Below are positions 55,327 through 63,479 of a stretch of 64,000 nt of DNA, one piece after another (within the stretch, counting starts at the first letter, position 1; every line of letters begins with the position of its first letter). The notes beneath the pieces are model-generated. The model saw nothing but the letters and a program-made list of their open reading frames with translations, made no database searches and was not told the DNA's origin. The translations under genes and the position numbers were made by a program. This DNA is from Hymenobacter sp. IS2118. Its GTDB lineage: Bacteria > Bacteroidota > Bacteroidia > Cytophagales > Hymenobacteraceae. The stretch is from positions 1 through 64,000 of the forward strand of contig NZ_JNLX01000196.1 of the NCBI RefSeq assembly GCF_000715495.1, read 5' to 3'.

Positions 55327-57747
55327 TTAGTAAATTTCGGGGAACCGCGCCGGCTCGGCCTCGCTCATCATCTCGTAGAGGGTGTCGAACACGTCTTCGG
55401 CGTTGGGCTTGCTGAAGTAGTCGCCGTCGGAGCTGTAGGCCGGGCGGTGGGGCTGCGCGGCCAGGCAGCGCGGCTGCGAATCCAGAAAGCGGTAGGCCTG
55501 CTGCTCGTCTACTACTTGCTGCATCATGAAGGCGGTGCCGCCGCCGGGCACGTCCTCGTCGGCAAAAAGCACGCGGTTGGTCTTGCGGATGCTGTCCACA
55601 ATCTGGTGCTCGATGTCGAACGGTAGCAGGGTTTGCACGTCGATGACTTCAACCGAAATTCCGACTTCAGCCAATTGTTTGGCCGCTTCCATCACAATGC
55701 GGCACATCGAGCCGTAGGTTACCACCGTTACGTCGGTGCCGGCTTGTAGCACTTCGGGCCGGCCCAGGGGCAGCGTGAATTCGCCCACATTGCTTGGAAT
55801 CCGCTCTTTCAAACGGTAGCCGTTCAGGCACTCAATCACCAAAGCGGGCTCGTCGCTACGCAGCAGGGTGTTGTAGAAGCCTGCGGCTTGGGTCATGTTG
55901 CGGGGCACACATACGTGCATGCCGCGCAGGCTGCCCAGTATCATGCCCATCGGCGAGCCGGAGTGCCAGATGCCTTCGAGACGGTGCCCGCGGGTACGCA
56001 CAATCAGGGGCGCTTTCTGGCCGCCTTTGGTGCGGTATTGCAGGCAGGCGAGGTCGTCGCTCAAAATCTGCACGGCGTAGAGCAGGTAGTCGAGGTACTG
56101 AATTTCGGTGATGGGGCGCAGGCCGCGCAGGGCGGCGCCTATCCCCTGCCCTATAATGGTGCACTCGCGGATGCCGGTGTCGGTCACGCGCAGCTCGCCA
56201 AACTTTTCCTGCAAGCCGGCAAAGGCCTGGTTTACGTCGCCAATCTTGCCCACGTCCTCGCCAATGGCAAAAATGCTGGGGTCGCGCTCAAAGTTGGCAT
56301 CGAAGCAGGCCTGCAGCACTTCGCGGGCATCCACGGTGGGCGAGTCGGCGGCAAATACGGCGGGCACTTCCTCAATATTGCCAACGGCGTATTCGCTCTG
56401 ACTGAACAGGTTGGAGTTGTACCGGTCGGCATTTTCGGCCAGCAGCTGCTCCAGGTGGCGCTGCACGCTGCGGCGGCCGAAGCTCTTTTTTTCGTTGCGC
56501 ACCTGGCGCAGGGCCCGGCGCAGGGTCCGCACAATGTCGGCCCGGATGGGCGTGGGGTTGGTTTTGAGCTGCTCCACCAGCTCGTGCATGGTGTTTTCGG
56601 TGCCGGTGTCGGCCACCAGCTGGTCGAGCAGTTTCACGGCTTCGTCGCGCTCGGCTTTAATGGTATCGAAGAAAGCCGACCAGGCCGCCGTGCGGGCCGT
56701 TTTGATAACGCCAGCCGCCGTTTTTTCGATTTCGTCCAGCTTGATTTCGGTGGCGTGGCCTTCAGCCAGCAGCCACTCGCGCAGCTTGTGCAGGCAGTCG
56801 TGGGCCTCTTCCCAGCCCAGCCGGTCCTTGCTTTTGTAGCGCTCGTGCGAGCCGCTGGTGCTATGGCCCTGGGGCTGCGTGAGCTCGGTAACGTGGATGA
56901 GCACGGGCACGTGCTGCTCGCGGCACACGGCGGCGGCGCGCTGGTAGGTATCCACGAGGCCGGCATAATCCCAGCCGCGCACCACGTAAATCTCGAAGCC
57001 CTGCTCGCCTTCGCCCTCACGCTGCAAGCCGGCCATGATGGCCGAAATACTCTGCTTGGTGGTCTGGTATTCGGCGGGCACCGAAATGCCGTAATGGTCG
57101 TCCCACACGCTCACCAGCATGGGCACCTGCAGCACGCCCGCCGCGTTCAGCGCCTCAAAAAACATGCCTTCGGAGGTGCTGGCGTTGCCAATGGTGCCAA
57201 ACGCCACCTCGTTGCCGTTGGTGGAAAGGTTGGTAAACTGGTGCAGCTCGGGGTTTTGGCGGAAGAGCTTGGAGGCGTAGGCCATGCCCAGCAGGCGCGG
57301 CATTTGCGCCCCGGTGGGCGACACGTCGGCCGAGGAATTTTTGGTTTGGGTGAGGTCGGTGAGGTTGCCGTCCTCGTCCAGCATGCGGGTGGCGAAGTGG
57401 CCGTTCATGGCGCGGCCGGCGGTGGCAGGCTCGGCTTCGGGGTCGGGGTTGGCGTAGAGCTGGGCGAAGTATTGCTGCCAGGTGAGCTGGCCGATGGCCA
57501 CCATAAAAGTCTGGTCGCGGTAGTAGCCGGACCGGAAGTCGCCCTTTTGGAAGGCGCGGGCCATGGCTAGCTGCGGCACTTCCTTACCATCGCCAAAGAT
57601 GCCAAACTTGGCTTTGCCCATGAACACCTCCTTGCGGCCGGCCAGGGAAGCCAGGCGGCTTTCCCAAGCCAGGCGGTAATCGTCAAGAAAATCGTCCTTG
57701 GAAAGAGCGGTGGATAGCATGGGCACGGCGGTTTCGGCAACGGGCAT
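55327..57747 (-). CDS. Fused alpha/beta E1 of a 2-oxoacid dehydrogenase complex
   Basis: This 806-residue thiamine-diphosphate enzyme decarboxylates a 2-oxoacid and acylates the lipoyl E2 partner. Residues about 1-400 match E1 alpha (GYYRDQTFM, TIGNASTSEGMFFEALNAA, SVWDDHYGISVP). Residues about 470-806 match E1 beta (AIGEDVGKIGDVNQAFAGL, TGIRECTIIGQGIGAALRGLRPITEIQYLDY, GSPMGMILGS, VIDVQTLLPFD, LFADEDVPGGGTAFM). The fusion replaces the usual two-gene bkdA/pdhA form. The substrate could be branched-chain 2-oxoacids or pyruvate. Starts at 57747 or an internal Met ten residues later are both possible. E2 and E3 genes are not in the window. Confidence 0.92.
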   Translation of the reverse strand: MPVAETAVPMLSTALSKDDFLDDYRLAWESRLASLAGRKEVFMGKAKFGIFGDGKEVPQLAMARAFQKGDFRSGYYRDQTFMVAIGQLTWQQYFAQLYANPDPEAEPATAGRAMNGHFATRMLDEDGNLTDLTQTKNSSADVSPTGAQMPRLLGMAYASKLFRQNPELHQFTNLSTNGNEVAFGTIGNASTSEGMFFEALNAAGVLQVPMLVSVWDDHYGISVPAEYQTTKQSISAIMAGLQREGEGEQGFEIYVVRGWDYAGLVDTYQRAAAVCREQHVPVLIHVTELTQPQGHSTSGSHERYKSKDRLGWEEAHDCLHKLREWLLAEGHATEIKLDEIEKTAAGVIKTARTAAWSAFFDTIKAERDEAVKLLDQLVADTGTENTMHELVEQLKTNPTPIRADIVRTLRRALRQVRNEKKSFGRRSVQRHLEQLLAENADRYNSNLFSQSEYAVGNIEEVPAVFAADSPTVDAREVLQACFDANFERDPSIFAIGEDVGKIGDVNQAFAGLQEKFGELRVTDTGIRECTIIGQGIGAALRGLRPITEIQYLDYLLYAVQILSDDLACLQYRTKGGQKAPLIVRTRGHRLEGIWHSGSPMGMILGSLRGMHVCVPRNMTQAAGFYNTLLRSDEPALVIECLNGYRLKERIPSNVGEFTLPLGRPEVLQAGTDVTVVTYGSMCRIVMEAAKQLAEVGISVEVIDVQTLLPFDIEHQIVDSIRKTNRVLFADEDVPGGGTAFMMQQVVDEQQAYRFLDSQPRCLAAQPHRPAYSSDGDYFSKPNAEDVFDTLYEMMSEAEPARFPEIY

Positions 57748-57988
57748 AGCGAATGTAAAAGGGAGGGTGGGATGTAAAGCAGGAAGAACGGGGCGGCCGG
57801 GGCCGGGGCACAAAAATACGGAATTGCGGCCGGGTAGGTGGCGCGGGGAATTCGGGCGCGGGCTTCCGACGTATATTTGAGGGGTAATGACTTGGCCCGC
57901 CGCTTACTCCAACTTGTGGCCAATACCATTCGGCAGCCGATATTGTTACGCCTCAGCCGGCCGCACCGGCAAGTCAACTCCTAAGATT

Positions 57989-58759
57989 ATGAAACAGCTT
58001 CTTACTATTTGCCTACTGATGGTGGCCGCCAGCGCCAGCGCCCAGGGCGTGATGAAATTTGAATCGGAAAACCACGACTTTGGCAATGTGGCCGAAGGCA
58101 CAATGGCCACCTACGAATTCAAATTCAAGAACACCGGCAACCAGCCAGTTATTATTGCCAACGTGCAGGCCAGCTGCGGCTGCACCACCCCCGACTGGAC
58201 CAAAACCCCGGTGCTGCCCGGCAAAATGGGCGTTATCCGGGCCATCTACAGCAGCGCCGGCCGGCCCGGCGTATTCAGCAAAACCGTGACGGTGACCAGC
58301 AACGCCAGCGAGCCCAGCAAGGTGCTCAGCATTAAGGGCTCGGTGCTCACGAAGGCCGAAATCAAGCCCACGCTCACGGCGGCGCAGCTGGCGCAGTCGC
58401 CCCGGCTGGTGCTGAGCAAAAGCGTGCACGATTTCGGCAAGTTTGAGGCCGGGCAGCAGCCCACGGCCCGCTTCACGGTGAAAAACACCGGCAAGAGTCC
58501 CCTCCTGCTCGGCGCCCTCACGTCCAACTGTTTCTGCGTGGGCTACAAAGAAACGCCCGCCCCCATTGCCCCCGGCCAGACGGCAATCATCGACCTGCTC
58601 TACACCCAGCGGCAGCTCGGAGCGGCCAGCGACGTGGTTACCATCACCTCCAACGACCTGAACGGCGATACCAAGCTCACGCTCAAGGCCAGTATCGTGC
58701 GCGACCTCAGCGGCAGCAGCATGGTGAAGGAAAGCACCAGCGCCGTACCGTTCAAGTAA
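57989..58759 (+). CDS. Exported protein with two DUF1573 domains
   Basis: This 256-residue protein has a signal peptide (MKQLLTICLLMVAASASAQ). Two tandem DUF1573 domains follow. The first (about 20-125) is FESENHDFGNVAEGTMATYEFKFKNTGNQPVIIANVQASCGCTTPDW; the second (about 135-240) is LVLSKSVHDFGKFEAGQQPTARFTVKNTGKSPLLL with CFCVGY in place of the CGC triplet. These beta sandwiches occur in exported proteins across Bacteroidota, and their role is unknown. The ATG at 57989 provides the signal; the upstream frame does not. A terminator lies at 58848-58877. Confidence 0.9.
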   Translation: MKQLLTICLLMVAASASAQGVMKFESENHDFGNVAEGTMATYEFKFKNTGNQPVIIANVQASCGCTTPDWTKTPVLPGKMGVIRAIYSSAGRPGVFSKTVTVTSNASEPSKVLSIKGSVLTKAEIKPTLTAAQLAQSPRLVLSKSVHDFGKFEAGQQPTARFTVKNTGKSPLLLGALTSNCFCVGYKETPAPIAPGQTAIIDLLYTQRQLGAASDVVTITSNDLNGDTKLTLKASIVRDLSGSSMVKESTSAVPFK

Positions 58760-58762
58760 GGA

Positions 58763-58825
58763 CCACGGATTGGCTACGCCGAACTTCGTTTCATTCGGAT
58801 TTTTCGGATTGCGCGGATTTTGTAG
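58763..58825. repeat. CACGGATT-type dispersed repeat (copy C)
   Basis: CACGGATTGGCTACGCCG then CATTCGGATTTTTCGGATTG and CGCGGATTTTGTAG. It is related to 21211-21248 and 44152-44190, here after a DUF1573 gene stop. Confidence 0.6.
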
Positions 58826-58847
58826 TTGGGATGGTATTTTTTTTGAG

Positions 58848-58877
58848 GCCCTGCCATTATGGCGGGGCTTCTTTTTT
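58848..58877 (+). terminator. Intrinsic terminator after DUF1573 gene
   Basis: An 8-bp stem with one G-U pair (58848-58855 with 58861-58868, loop ATTAT), followed by TTCTTTTTT. Confidence 0.8.
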
Positions 58878-58923
58878 GGATTAATGTTGGTACATTGATA
58901 TTTAACAAACCAATCCCTCCGCC

Positions 58924-59445
58924 ATGAAAAATACCCCTTCTGAGTCTTCTACCGCAGTTGCTGCTGCTTACACCGTCCCGGCCCAGACGCGCATCGGCCA
59001 CGTGCACTTGCAGGTAACGGACCTTGAGAAAGCCTTGGCGTTTTACCGCGACCTGCTTGGCTTCACGGTGATGCAGCGGTTTGGGAATCAGGTGGCGTTT
59101 ATCTCGGCTGGCGGCTACCACCACCACATCGGGCTCAATACCTGGAACAGCCTGGGCGGGGCGCCCGCCCGCAAGCACGGCGCCGGCCTTTTTCACACCG
59201 CTATTCTGTACCCCACGCGGGCCGATTTGGCGCGGGCGGTCCGGCAGCTGGTGGCGGCTAATTATCCCCTCACCGGCTCGGCCGACCACGGCGTTTCGGA
59301 AGCCGTGTACTTGGACGACCCCGACGGCAACGGCGTGGAGCTGTACTGGGACCGGGCGCCGGAGCTGTGGCCCCTCACGTCCAGCGGCGAAATTCAGATG
59401 TATACCCGCTCCCTGGATATGAACGGGCTGCTGGCCGAGCAATAA
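58924..59445 (+). CDS. VOC-family (glyoxalase/extradiol dioxygenase-like) protein
   Basis: This 173-residue protein of the vicinal oxygen chelate fold has two beta-alpha-beta-beta-beta modules: IGHVHLQVTDLEKALAFYRDLLGFTV with the first metal His, YHHHIGLNTWNS with the second, and SEAVYLDDPDGNGVELYWDR with the Glu. The metal site is that of a catechol-2,3-dioxygenase-like protein, but single-domain VOC proteins may be dioxygenases, isomerases or resistance proteins. A Thr/Ser/Ala-rich N terminus precedes the fold (about residues 1-20). Substrate unknown. Confidence 0.88.
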   Translation: MKNTPSESSTAVAAAYTVPAQTRIGHVHLQVTDLEKALAFYRDLLGFTVMQRFGNQVAFISAGGYHHHIGLNTWNSLGGAPARKHGAGLFHTAILYPTRADLARAVRQLVAANYPLTGSADHGVSEAVYLDDPDGNGVELYWDRAPELWPLTSSGEIQMYTRSLDMNGLLAEQ

Positions 59446-59503
59446 TACGAAGCCCGTACGGGCAACATTAGGGCCTTGGGCGTGACAGGGAACGGCGGCG
59501 CCT

Positions 59504-59511
59504 TATCTTTG
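59504..59511 (+). promoter_or_regulatory. ald promoter -7 box TATCTTTG
   Basis: Exact TAnnTTTG match identical to the trp operon box. Predicted start near 59518 leaves a leader of about 44 bases before ald. Confidence 0.65.
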
Positions 59512-59561
59512 CGGCACGAATTCTCACCTCCTGATTTTACTCCACTCCCACCCCTTCGCAC

Positions 59562-60689
59562 ATGATAATCGGCGTTCCTAAGGAAATCAAAAACAACGAA
59601 AACCGCGTGGGCCTCACGCCCGCCGGCGTAGCCGAATTGCGCAAGCACGGCCACACGCTGCTGGTGCAAACCACCGCTGGCGAAGGCAGTGGCTTCAGCG
59701 ACGAAGAATACCAAACGGCAGGCGCCACCATGCTCGGCACCATTGCCGAAGTGTACGAGCAGGCCGAGATGATTGTGAAGGTGAAGGAGCCCATTGCTGA
59801 GGAATATCCGCTCATCAAGGAAAACCAGCTGCTCTTCACCTACTTCCACTTTGCCAGCGGCGAGGAGCTGACCCACGCCATGATAGCGCGCAAAGCCGTG
59901 TGCCTGGCCTACGAAACCGTGGAGCTAAGCAACCGCGCCCTGCCCCTGCTCATTCCAATGAGCGAAGTGGCCGGCCGCATGGCCCCGCAGGAAGGCGCCA
60001 AGTACCTGGAGAAGCCCTTGAAAGGCCGCGGCATTCTGCTGGGCGGCGTGCCCGGTGTGAAGCCCGCCAACGTGCTGGTGTTGGGTGGCGGCGTAGTAGG
60101 TACGCAGGCCGCTAAAATTGCCGCCGGCCTCGGCGCGCAGGTCACCATCATGGATATCAGCCTGAACCGTTTGCGCGAGCTCGACGACTTCATGCCCAAA
60201 AACGTGGTGACGCAGTACTCGAACGAGTACAACATCCGCGAAGCCATCAAAACGTCCGACCTGATTGTAGGCGCGGTGCTGATTCCCGGCGCTAAGGCTC
60301 CGCACCTCATCACCCGCGACATGCTGAAGACCATGCGTCCCGGCACCGTGGTCGTGGACGTGGCCGTGGACCAGGGCGGCTGCATCGAAACCTGCCACCC
60401 CACTACCCACGAAAACCCGACCTTCATCATCGACGACGTGGTTCATTACTGCGTGGCCAACATGCCGGGTGCCGTGCCCTACACCAGCACCCTGGCCCTC
60501 ACCAACGCCACCCTGCCCTACGCCGTGAAACTGGCCAACCAGGGCTGGCAGGAAGCCTGCCGCCGCGACGAGGCCCTGCGCCTCGGCCTGAACGTGGTGC
60601 ACGGCGAAGTGGTGTACAAAGGTGTAGCCGACGCCTGGGGCCTGCCCCTGGTGAACGTGGAAACCGTACTGGAGCTAGCGGCCGTGTAA
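59562..60689 (+). CDS. ald: Alanine dehydrogenase
   Basis: This 375-residue NAD-dependent enzyme interconverts alanine and pyruvate plus ammonia. Substrate/catalytic residues sit at the canonical positions: Lys75 in VKVKEP and His96 in FTYFHFASG. The Rossmann motif is VLGGGVVGTQAAKIAAGLGA (about 173-192), and the C-terminal half has VVVDVAVDQGGCIET. Length and motifs match bacterial Ald. It stands alone, with its own promoter box and a terminator at 60719-60755. Confidence 0.97.
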   Translation: MIIGVPKEIKNNENRVGLTPAGVAELRKHGHTLLVQTTAGEGSGFSDEEYQTAGATMLGTIAEVYEQAEMIVKVKEPIAEEYPLIKENQLLFTYFHFASGEELTHAMIARKAVCLAYETVELSNRALPLLIPMSEVAGRMAPQEGAKYLEKPLKGRGILLGGVPGVKPANVLVLGGGVVGTQAAKIAAGLGAQVTIMDISLNRLRELDDFMPKNVVTQYSNEYNIREAIKTSDLIVGAVLIPGAKAPHLITRDMLKTMRPGTVVVDVAVDQGGCIETCHPTTHENPTFIIDDVVHYCVANMPGAVPYTSTLALTNATLPYAVKLANQGWQEACRRDEALRLGLNVVHGEVVYKGVADAWGLPLVNVETVLELAAV

Positions 60690-60811
60690 ATTAAAAACTG
60701 AGAATTAAGAATTAAAAGTGCCTTCCCGCTTTGCTGTCGGGGAGGCATTTTGGCTTTTTCTCATCGATGACCTTGTAATTTTTAATTCGCAATTTTTAAT
60801 TTCCTTCGCCC
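60690..60811. repeat. Terminator and AATTAAAAATT repeats between ald and LtaS-like gene
   Basis: A 10-bp stem (60719-60728 with 60738-60747, one G-U) followed by TTTT ends ald. On both sides lie AATTAAGAATTAAAA and AATTTTTAATTCGC strings, complementary to each other, like the repeat at 24189-24263. Confidence 0.65.
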
Positions 60812-62722
60812 TTGCTCCCTTCGCCCGCCATTCGCTTGCTACTGCGCCGCTTTGCCTTGCTGCTGGGCGCGTATTCGCTGCTGCGGCTGGGGTTTTATGT
60901 ATTCAATATTCAGACATTTGGGGGCATTGGTTTCGGCGCGATAGCGCTGGCTTTTGGCTATGGGCTGCGCTTTGATATTTCGGCGCTGCTGTGGCTGAAC
61001 CTGCCGCTGGTGCTGCTCTCGCTGCTGGTGCCCGTGACGGCCCGGCGGGGACAACGCGGGCTACGCGGGCTGTACGTGCTGACCAACCTGGTGGGGTTCG
61101 TGCTGAACGTTATCGACTGGGAATACTTCAAGTTCATTGGCCGGCGGCTCAGCAACGAGTTTACCACCGTAGGGGCTGATATTCAGCGGCAGGCCGGGCA
61201 AATTGTGGGGCATTACTGGTACCTGCTGCTGCCGCTGGCGGGCCTGGCGTACCTGCTGTGGCGCCTGTGCCCCATGCCGACCCGGCCGGAGCTGGCGGCC
61301 GCCCCAACCGGCCGGCGCAACTGGACGCAACGCGGCGTCGAAGTCGTGCTGGTGGCCGGGCTGGTAGTATTGGGTATACGCGGCGGCTTGCAGCTCAAGC
61401 CGTTGCGGGCGGGCGCCGCTTTTGAGCAGCAGCCCGCCGTGCTGGGCCATCTGGTTCTCAATAGCACCTTCACCGTACTCAAGTCGCTGAATGGGGCCAG
61501 GGTGAAGCGCGTGAGCTACTTCGCCACCGAAGCGGCTTTACGGCCCGCGCTGGGCCGGGCACCGCTGCCGGCCCGCCCCGCCCGCCCCAACCCGCCGAAC
61601 GTGGTGGTGCTGCTGCTGGAAAGCTTCGCCTCGGAATACACCGGCGTAGAAAATGGCGGCGTGGGTGGCTACACGCCGTTTTTCGACTCGCTGGCCACGG
61701 CGCCGGGCGCCCTGCTCATGCGGGAGCATTACGCCAACGGCCGCCGCTCCATTGAGGCGCTGCCGGCAGTACTTTCCGGCCTGCCTTCGCTGCTGGACGG
61801 GGACTTTATCACCTCCAGCTTCCAGACCGCCGAGCTGCACGGACTGGGCGAGATTCTGGGGCGCCACGGCTACGCTACCGCCATGTACCACGCCGGCACC
61901 AACGGCACCATGGGCTTCGATATGTTCTCTGGCATCGCGGGCATGCAGCGCTACTACGGCCTGAGCGAGTACCCCGGCGCGGCCGACAGCCCGGACTACG
62001 ACGGGCACTGGGGTATTTTTGATGAGCCTTATTTGCAGTATTTCAACCGGCAGCTGGGCCGGACCCGGCAGCCGTTTTTTGCCACCCTTTTCACCCTCAG
62101 CGCCCACGACCCGTTCACGGTGCCGACACAGTACCAGGGGAAGTTACCGGCGGGCACGCTGCCCATTCACCCCACCGTGGCGTATTCGGACCTGGCCCTG
62201 CGGCGCTTTTTTGCGGCGGCCCGGCTTGCGCCCTGGTTCCAAAATACCATCTTTATTCTGACGGCCGACCATACTTCCCAAACGGACCGACCGAACTACA
62301 AAAACCCGCTGGGCTACCACAAAATACCCTTGCTGGTTTTCCAACCGGGTCAATCCCTGCCCACCGCCAACCCTCACCGCATTACGCAGCAAGCCGACAT
62401 TCCCGCGCTGGTACTTGATGCTCTGGGCCTGCAAGCCGAGCAAAAAGACCTGCTGCCCTTCGGCTCCTCCGTGTTCGATTCGACCAGCACAGGCCGCGCT
62501 GTTTTTCGCGATGGCAGCTCGTATTATCTGGTTCATGCCGATTTCGTCACCGAGTTAAGGGATGACAACACCGTGCGGCTCTACCCCTACCAAACCCATT
62601 TTATTCCTGCCACTCCCCTGGCCAATCCAGACCCGAAACTGGTTCAGCAATACGGCGATGAGCTGCGGGCCATCGTGCAGTTCTATGTAAACGGACTGCT
62701 GGATAATCGGCTTTACAAGTAA
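60812..62722 (+). CDS. LtaS-type membrane phosphoglycerol-transferase/sulfatase-fold protein
   Basis: This 636-residue protein has five or so N-terminal membrane helices (about 1-200) and an extracytoplasmic alkaline-phosphatase-superfamily domain (about 260-620): NVVVLLLESFASEY supplies the metal-binding Glu, GRRSIEALPAVLSGLPSLL the nucleophile region (Ser instead of Thr), FATLFTLSAHDPF and FILTADHTSQ the later ligands with Asp-His. Relatives build lipoteichoic acid in Gram-positives; in Bacteroidota the head group and target are not known. No ATG opens the frame, and the start is taken as TTG at 60812. The Ser in place of the usual Thr nucleophile is worth noting but may be tolerated. Confidence 0.85.
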   Translation: MLPSPAIRLLLRRFALLLGAYSLLRLGFYVFNIQTFGGIGFGAIALAFGYGLRFDISALLWLNLPLVLLSLLVPVTARRGQRGLRGLYVLTNLVGFVLNVIDWEYFKFIGRRLSNEFTTVGADIQRQAGQIVGHYWYLLLPLAGLAYLLWRLCPMPTRPELAAAPTGRRNWTQRGVEVVLVAGLVVLGIRGGLQLKPLRAGAAFEQQPAVLGHLVLNSTFTVLKSLNGARVKRVSYFATEAALRPALGRAPLPARPARPNPPNVVVLLLESFASEYTGVENGGVGGYTPFFDSLATAPGALLMREHYANGRRSIEALPAVLSGLPSLLDGDFITSSFQTAELHGLGEILGRHGYATAMYHAGTNGTMGFDMFSGIAGMQRYYGLSEYPGAADSPDYDGHWGIFDEPYLQYFNRQLGRTRQPFFATLFTLSAHDPFTVPTQYQGKLPAGTLPIHPTVAYSDLALRRFFAAARLAPWFQNTIFILTADHTSQTDRPNYKNPLGYHKIPLLVFQPGQSLPTANPHRITQQADIPALVLDALGLQAEQKDLLPFGSSVFDSTSTGRAVFRDGSSYYLVHADFVTELRDDNTVRLYPYQTHFIPATPLANPDPKLVQQYGDELRAIVQFYVNGLLDNRLYK

Positions 62723-62740
62723 CTGTTGTTACGCAGCGGA

Positions 62741-62877
62741 GCTGGCGCGCGTGTCTGACGCGCTGCCTCCTGGCCCCGAGCCTCTGGCTCGCACGCGGCC
62801 ATGACGTTGTAGACGACCTCCTGATTCGAGCCGGAGGCTCGGAACCAATCAGCAACGCGTCAGAGACGCGCGCCAGC
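62741..62877. repeat. Dispersed GCTGGCGCGCG inverted repeat (copy 3)
   Basis: Arms 62741-62791 and 62827-62877 pair over about 51 bases with several changes, around a 35-base spacer. Outer TGTTACGCAG/CTGCGTAAC ends match those around 5870 and 20125. It lies between the LtaS-like and HsdR-N genes. Confidence 0.85.
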
Positions 62878-62902
62878 CCATCTGCGTAACGTCAGTAAGA
62901 TG

Positions 62903-63361
62903 CTACCCCACGGCGGCCGCGTAGGATGGAATTTCTTCCAGCCGCTCGTTAGTGCGCAACTCGAAGTCCACGCGCCAGCAGTAGTGCACCAGGCCGTTGG
63001 TGAGCAGTAGCAGCGGCGCCCCGATGGTTTGGTTATAGGTGGTGGCCTGACGGGCCACGGCGGCCGTGATGGGCACCGACGGCGCCTTGCATTCGACCAG
63101 CAGCAGGGGCTGGCCGTCGGGGCCCAGGGCCAACAGGTCGGTACGCTTGCGGCGCTGGTTATAGCGCAGGCCGCGCTCCAGGGCCAGCAGGCCGCGCGGG
63201 TAGCCCAGGTGGTCGGCCAGGTAGTGTACTACGTGCTGGCGCACCCACTCCTCGGGCGTGAGCACGACGTGCTTACGCCGCAGGCCGTCCCAGATGAGGG
63301 GCTGATTTGTGGCCGATTGCGTAAGTTTGGCGCTGAAAGGCGGCAGGTCCAGGGCTTGCAT
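62903..63361 (-). CDS. Stand-alone HsdR N-terminal (PD-(D/E)xK) domain protein
   Basis: From the ATG at 63361 it is 152 residues. It matches the N-terminal nuclease-like domain of type I restriction HsdR: LTPEEWVRQHVVHYLADHLGYP, ERGLRYNQRRKRTDLLAL with the Asp of a PD-(D/E)xK core, LLLVECKAPSVPI with Glu-x-Lys, and QATTYNQTIGAPLLLLTNGLVHYCW. Only the nuclease-like domain is present; there is no helicase, and no hsdM/hsdS is nearby. Such single-domain proteins are common and may be house-keeping nucleases. The upstream extension overlaps a repeat region. Confidence 0.85.
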   Translation of the reverse strand: MQALDLPPFSAKLTQSATNQPLIWDGLRRKHVVLTPEEWVRQHVVHYLADHLGYPRGLLALERGLRYNQRRKRTDLLALGPDGQPLLLVECKAPSVPITAAVARQATTYNQTIGAPLLLLTNGLVHYCWRVDFELRTNERLEEIPSYAAAVG

Positions 63362-63386
63362 CACCTCCAAAGGTACGGGCTGTGCC

Positions 63387-63473
63387 GAGTGACTGAGTGC
63401 CTGAGCGACTGAGTGACTTGGAATGGTTCGACTCTTTTCATTTCCACACTCAGTCACTCAGGCATTCAGTCAC
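63387..63473. repeat. GTGACTGAGTG-type inverted repeat between divergent genes
   Basis: Left part 63387-63415 and right part 63447-63473 are complementary with a few changes, built of iterated GACTGAGTG units. It lies between the divergent starts of the HsdR-N and AMP nucleosidase genes and ends seven bases before the latter. Confidence 0.75.
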
Positions 63474-63479
63474 GCTTCC

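Noticed and set aside
55888-57570. A 560-codon open frame opposite the E1 alpha/beta gene
   Set aside because: Antisense shadow with low-complexity His/Val/Gly composition.
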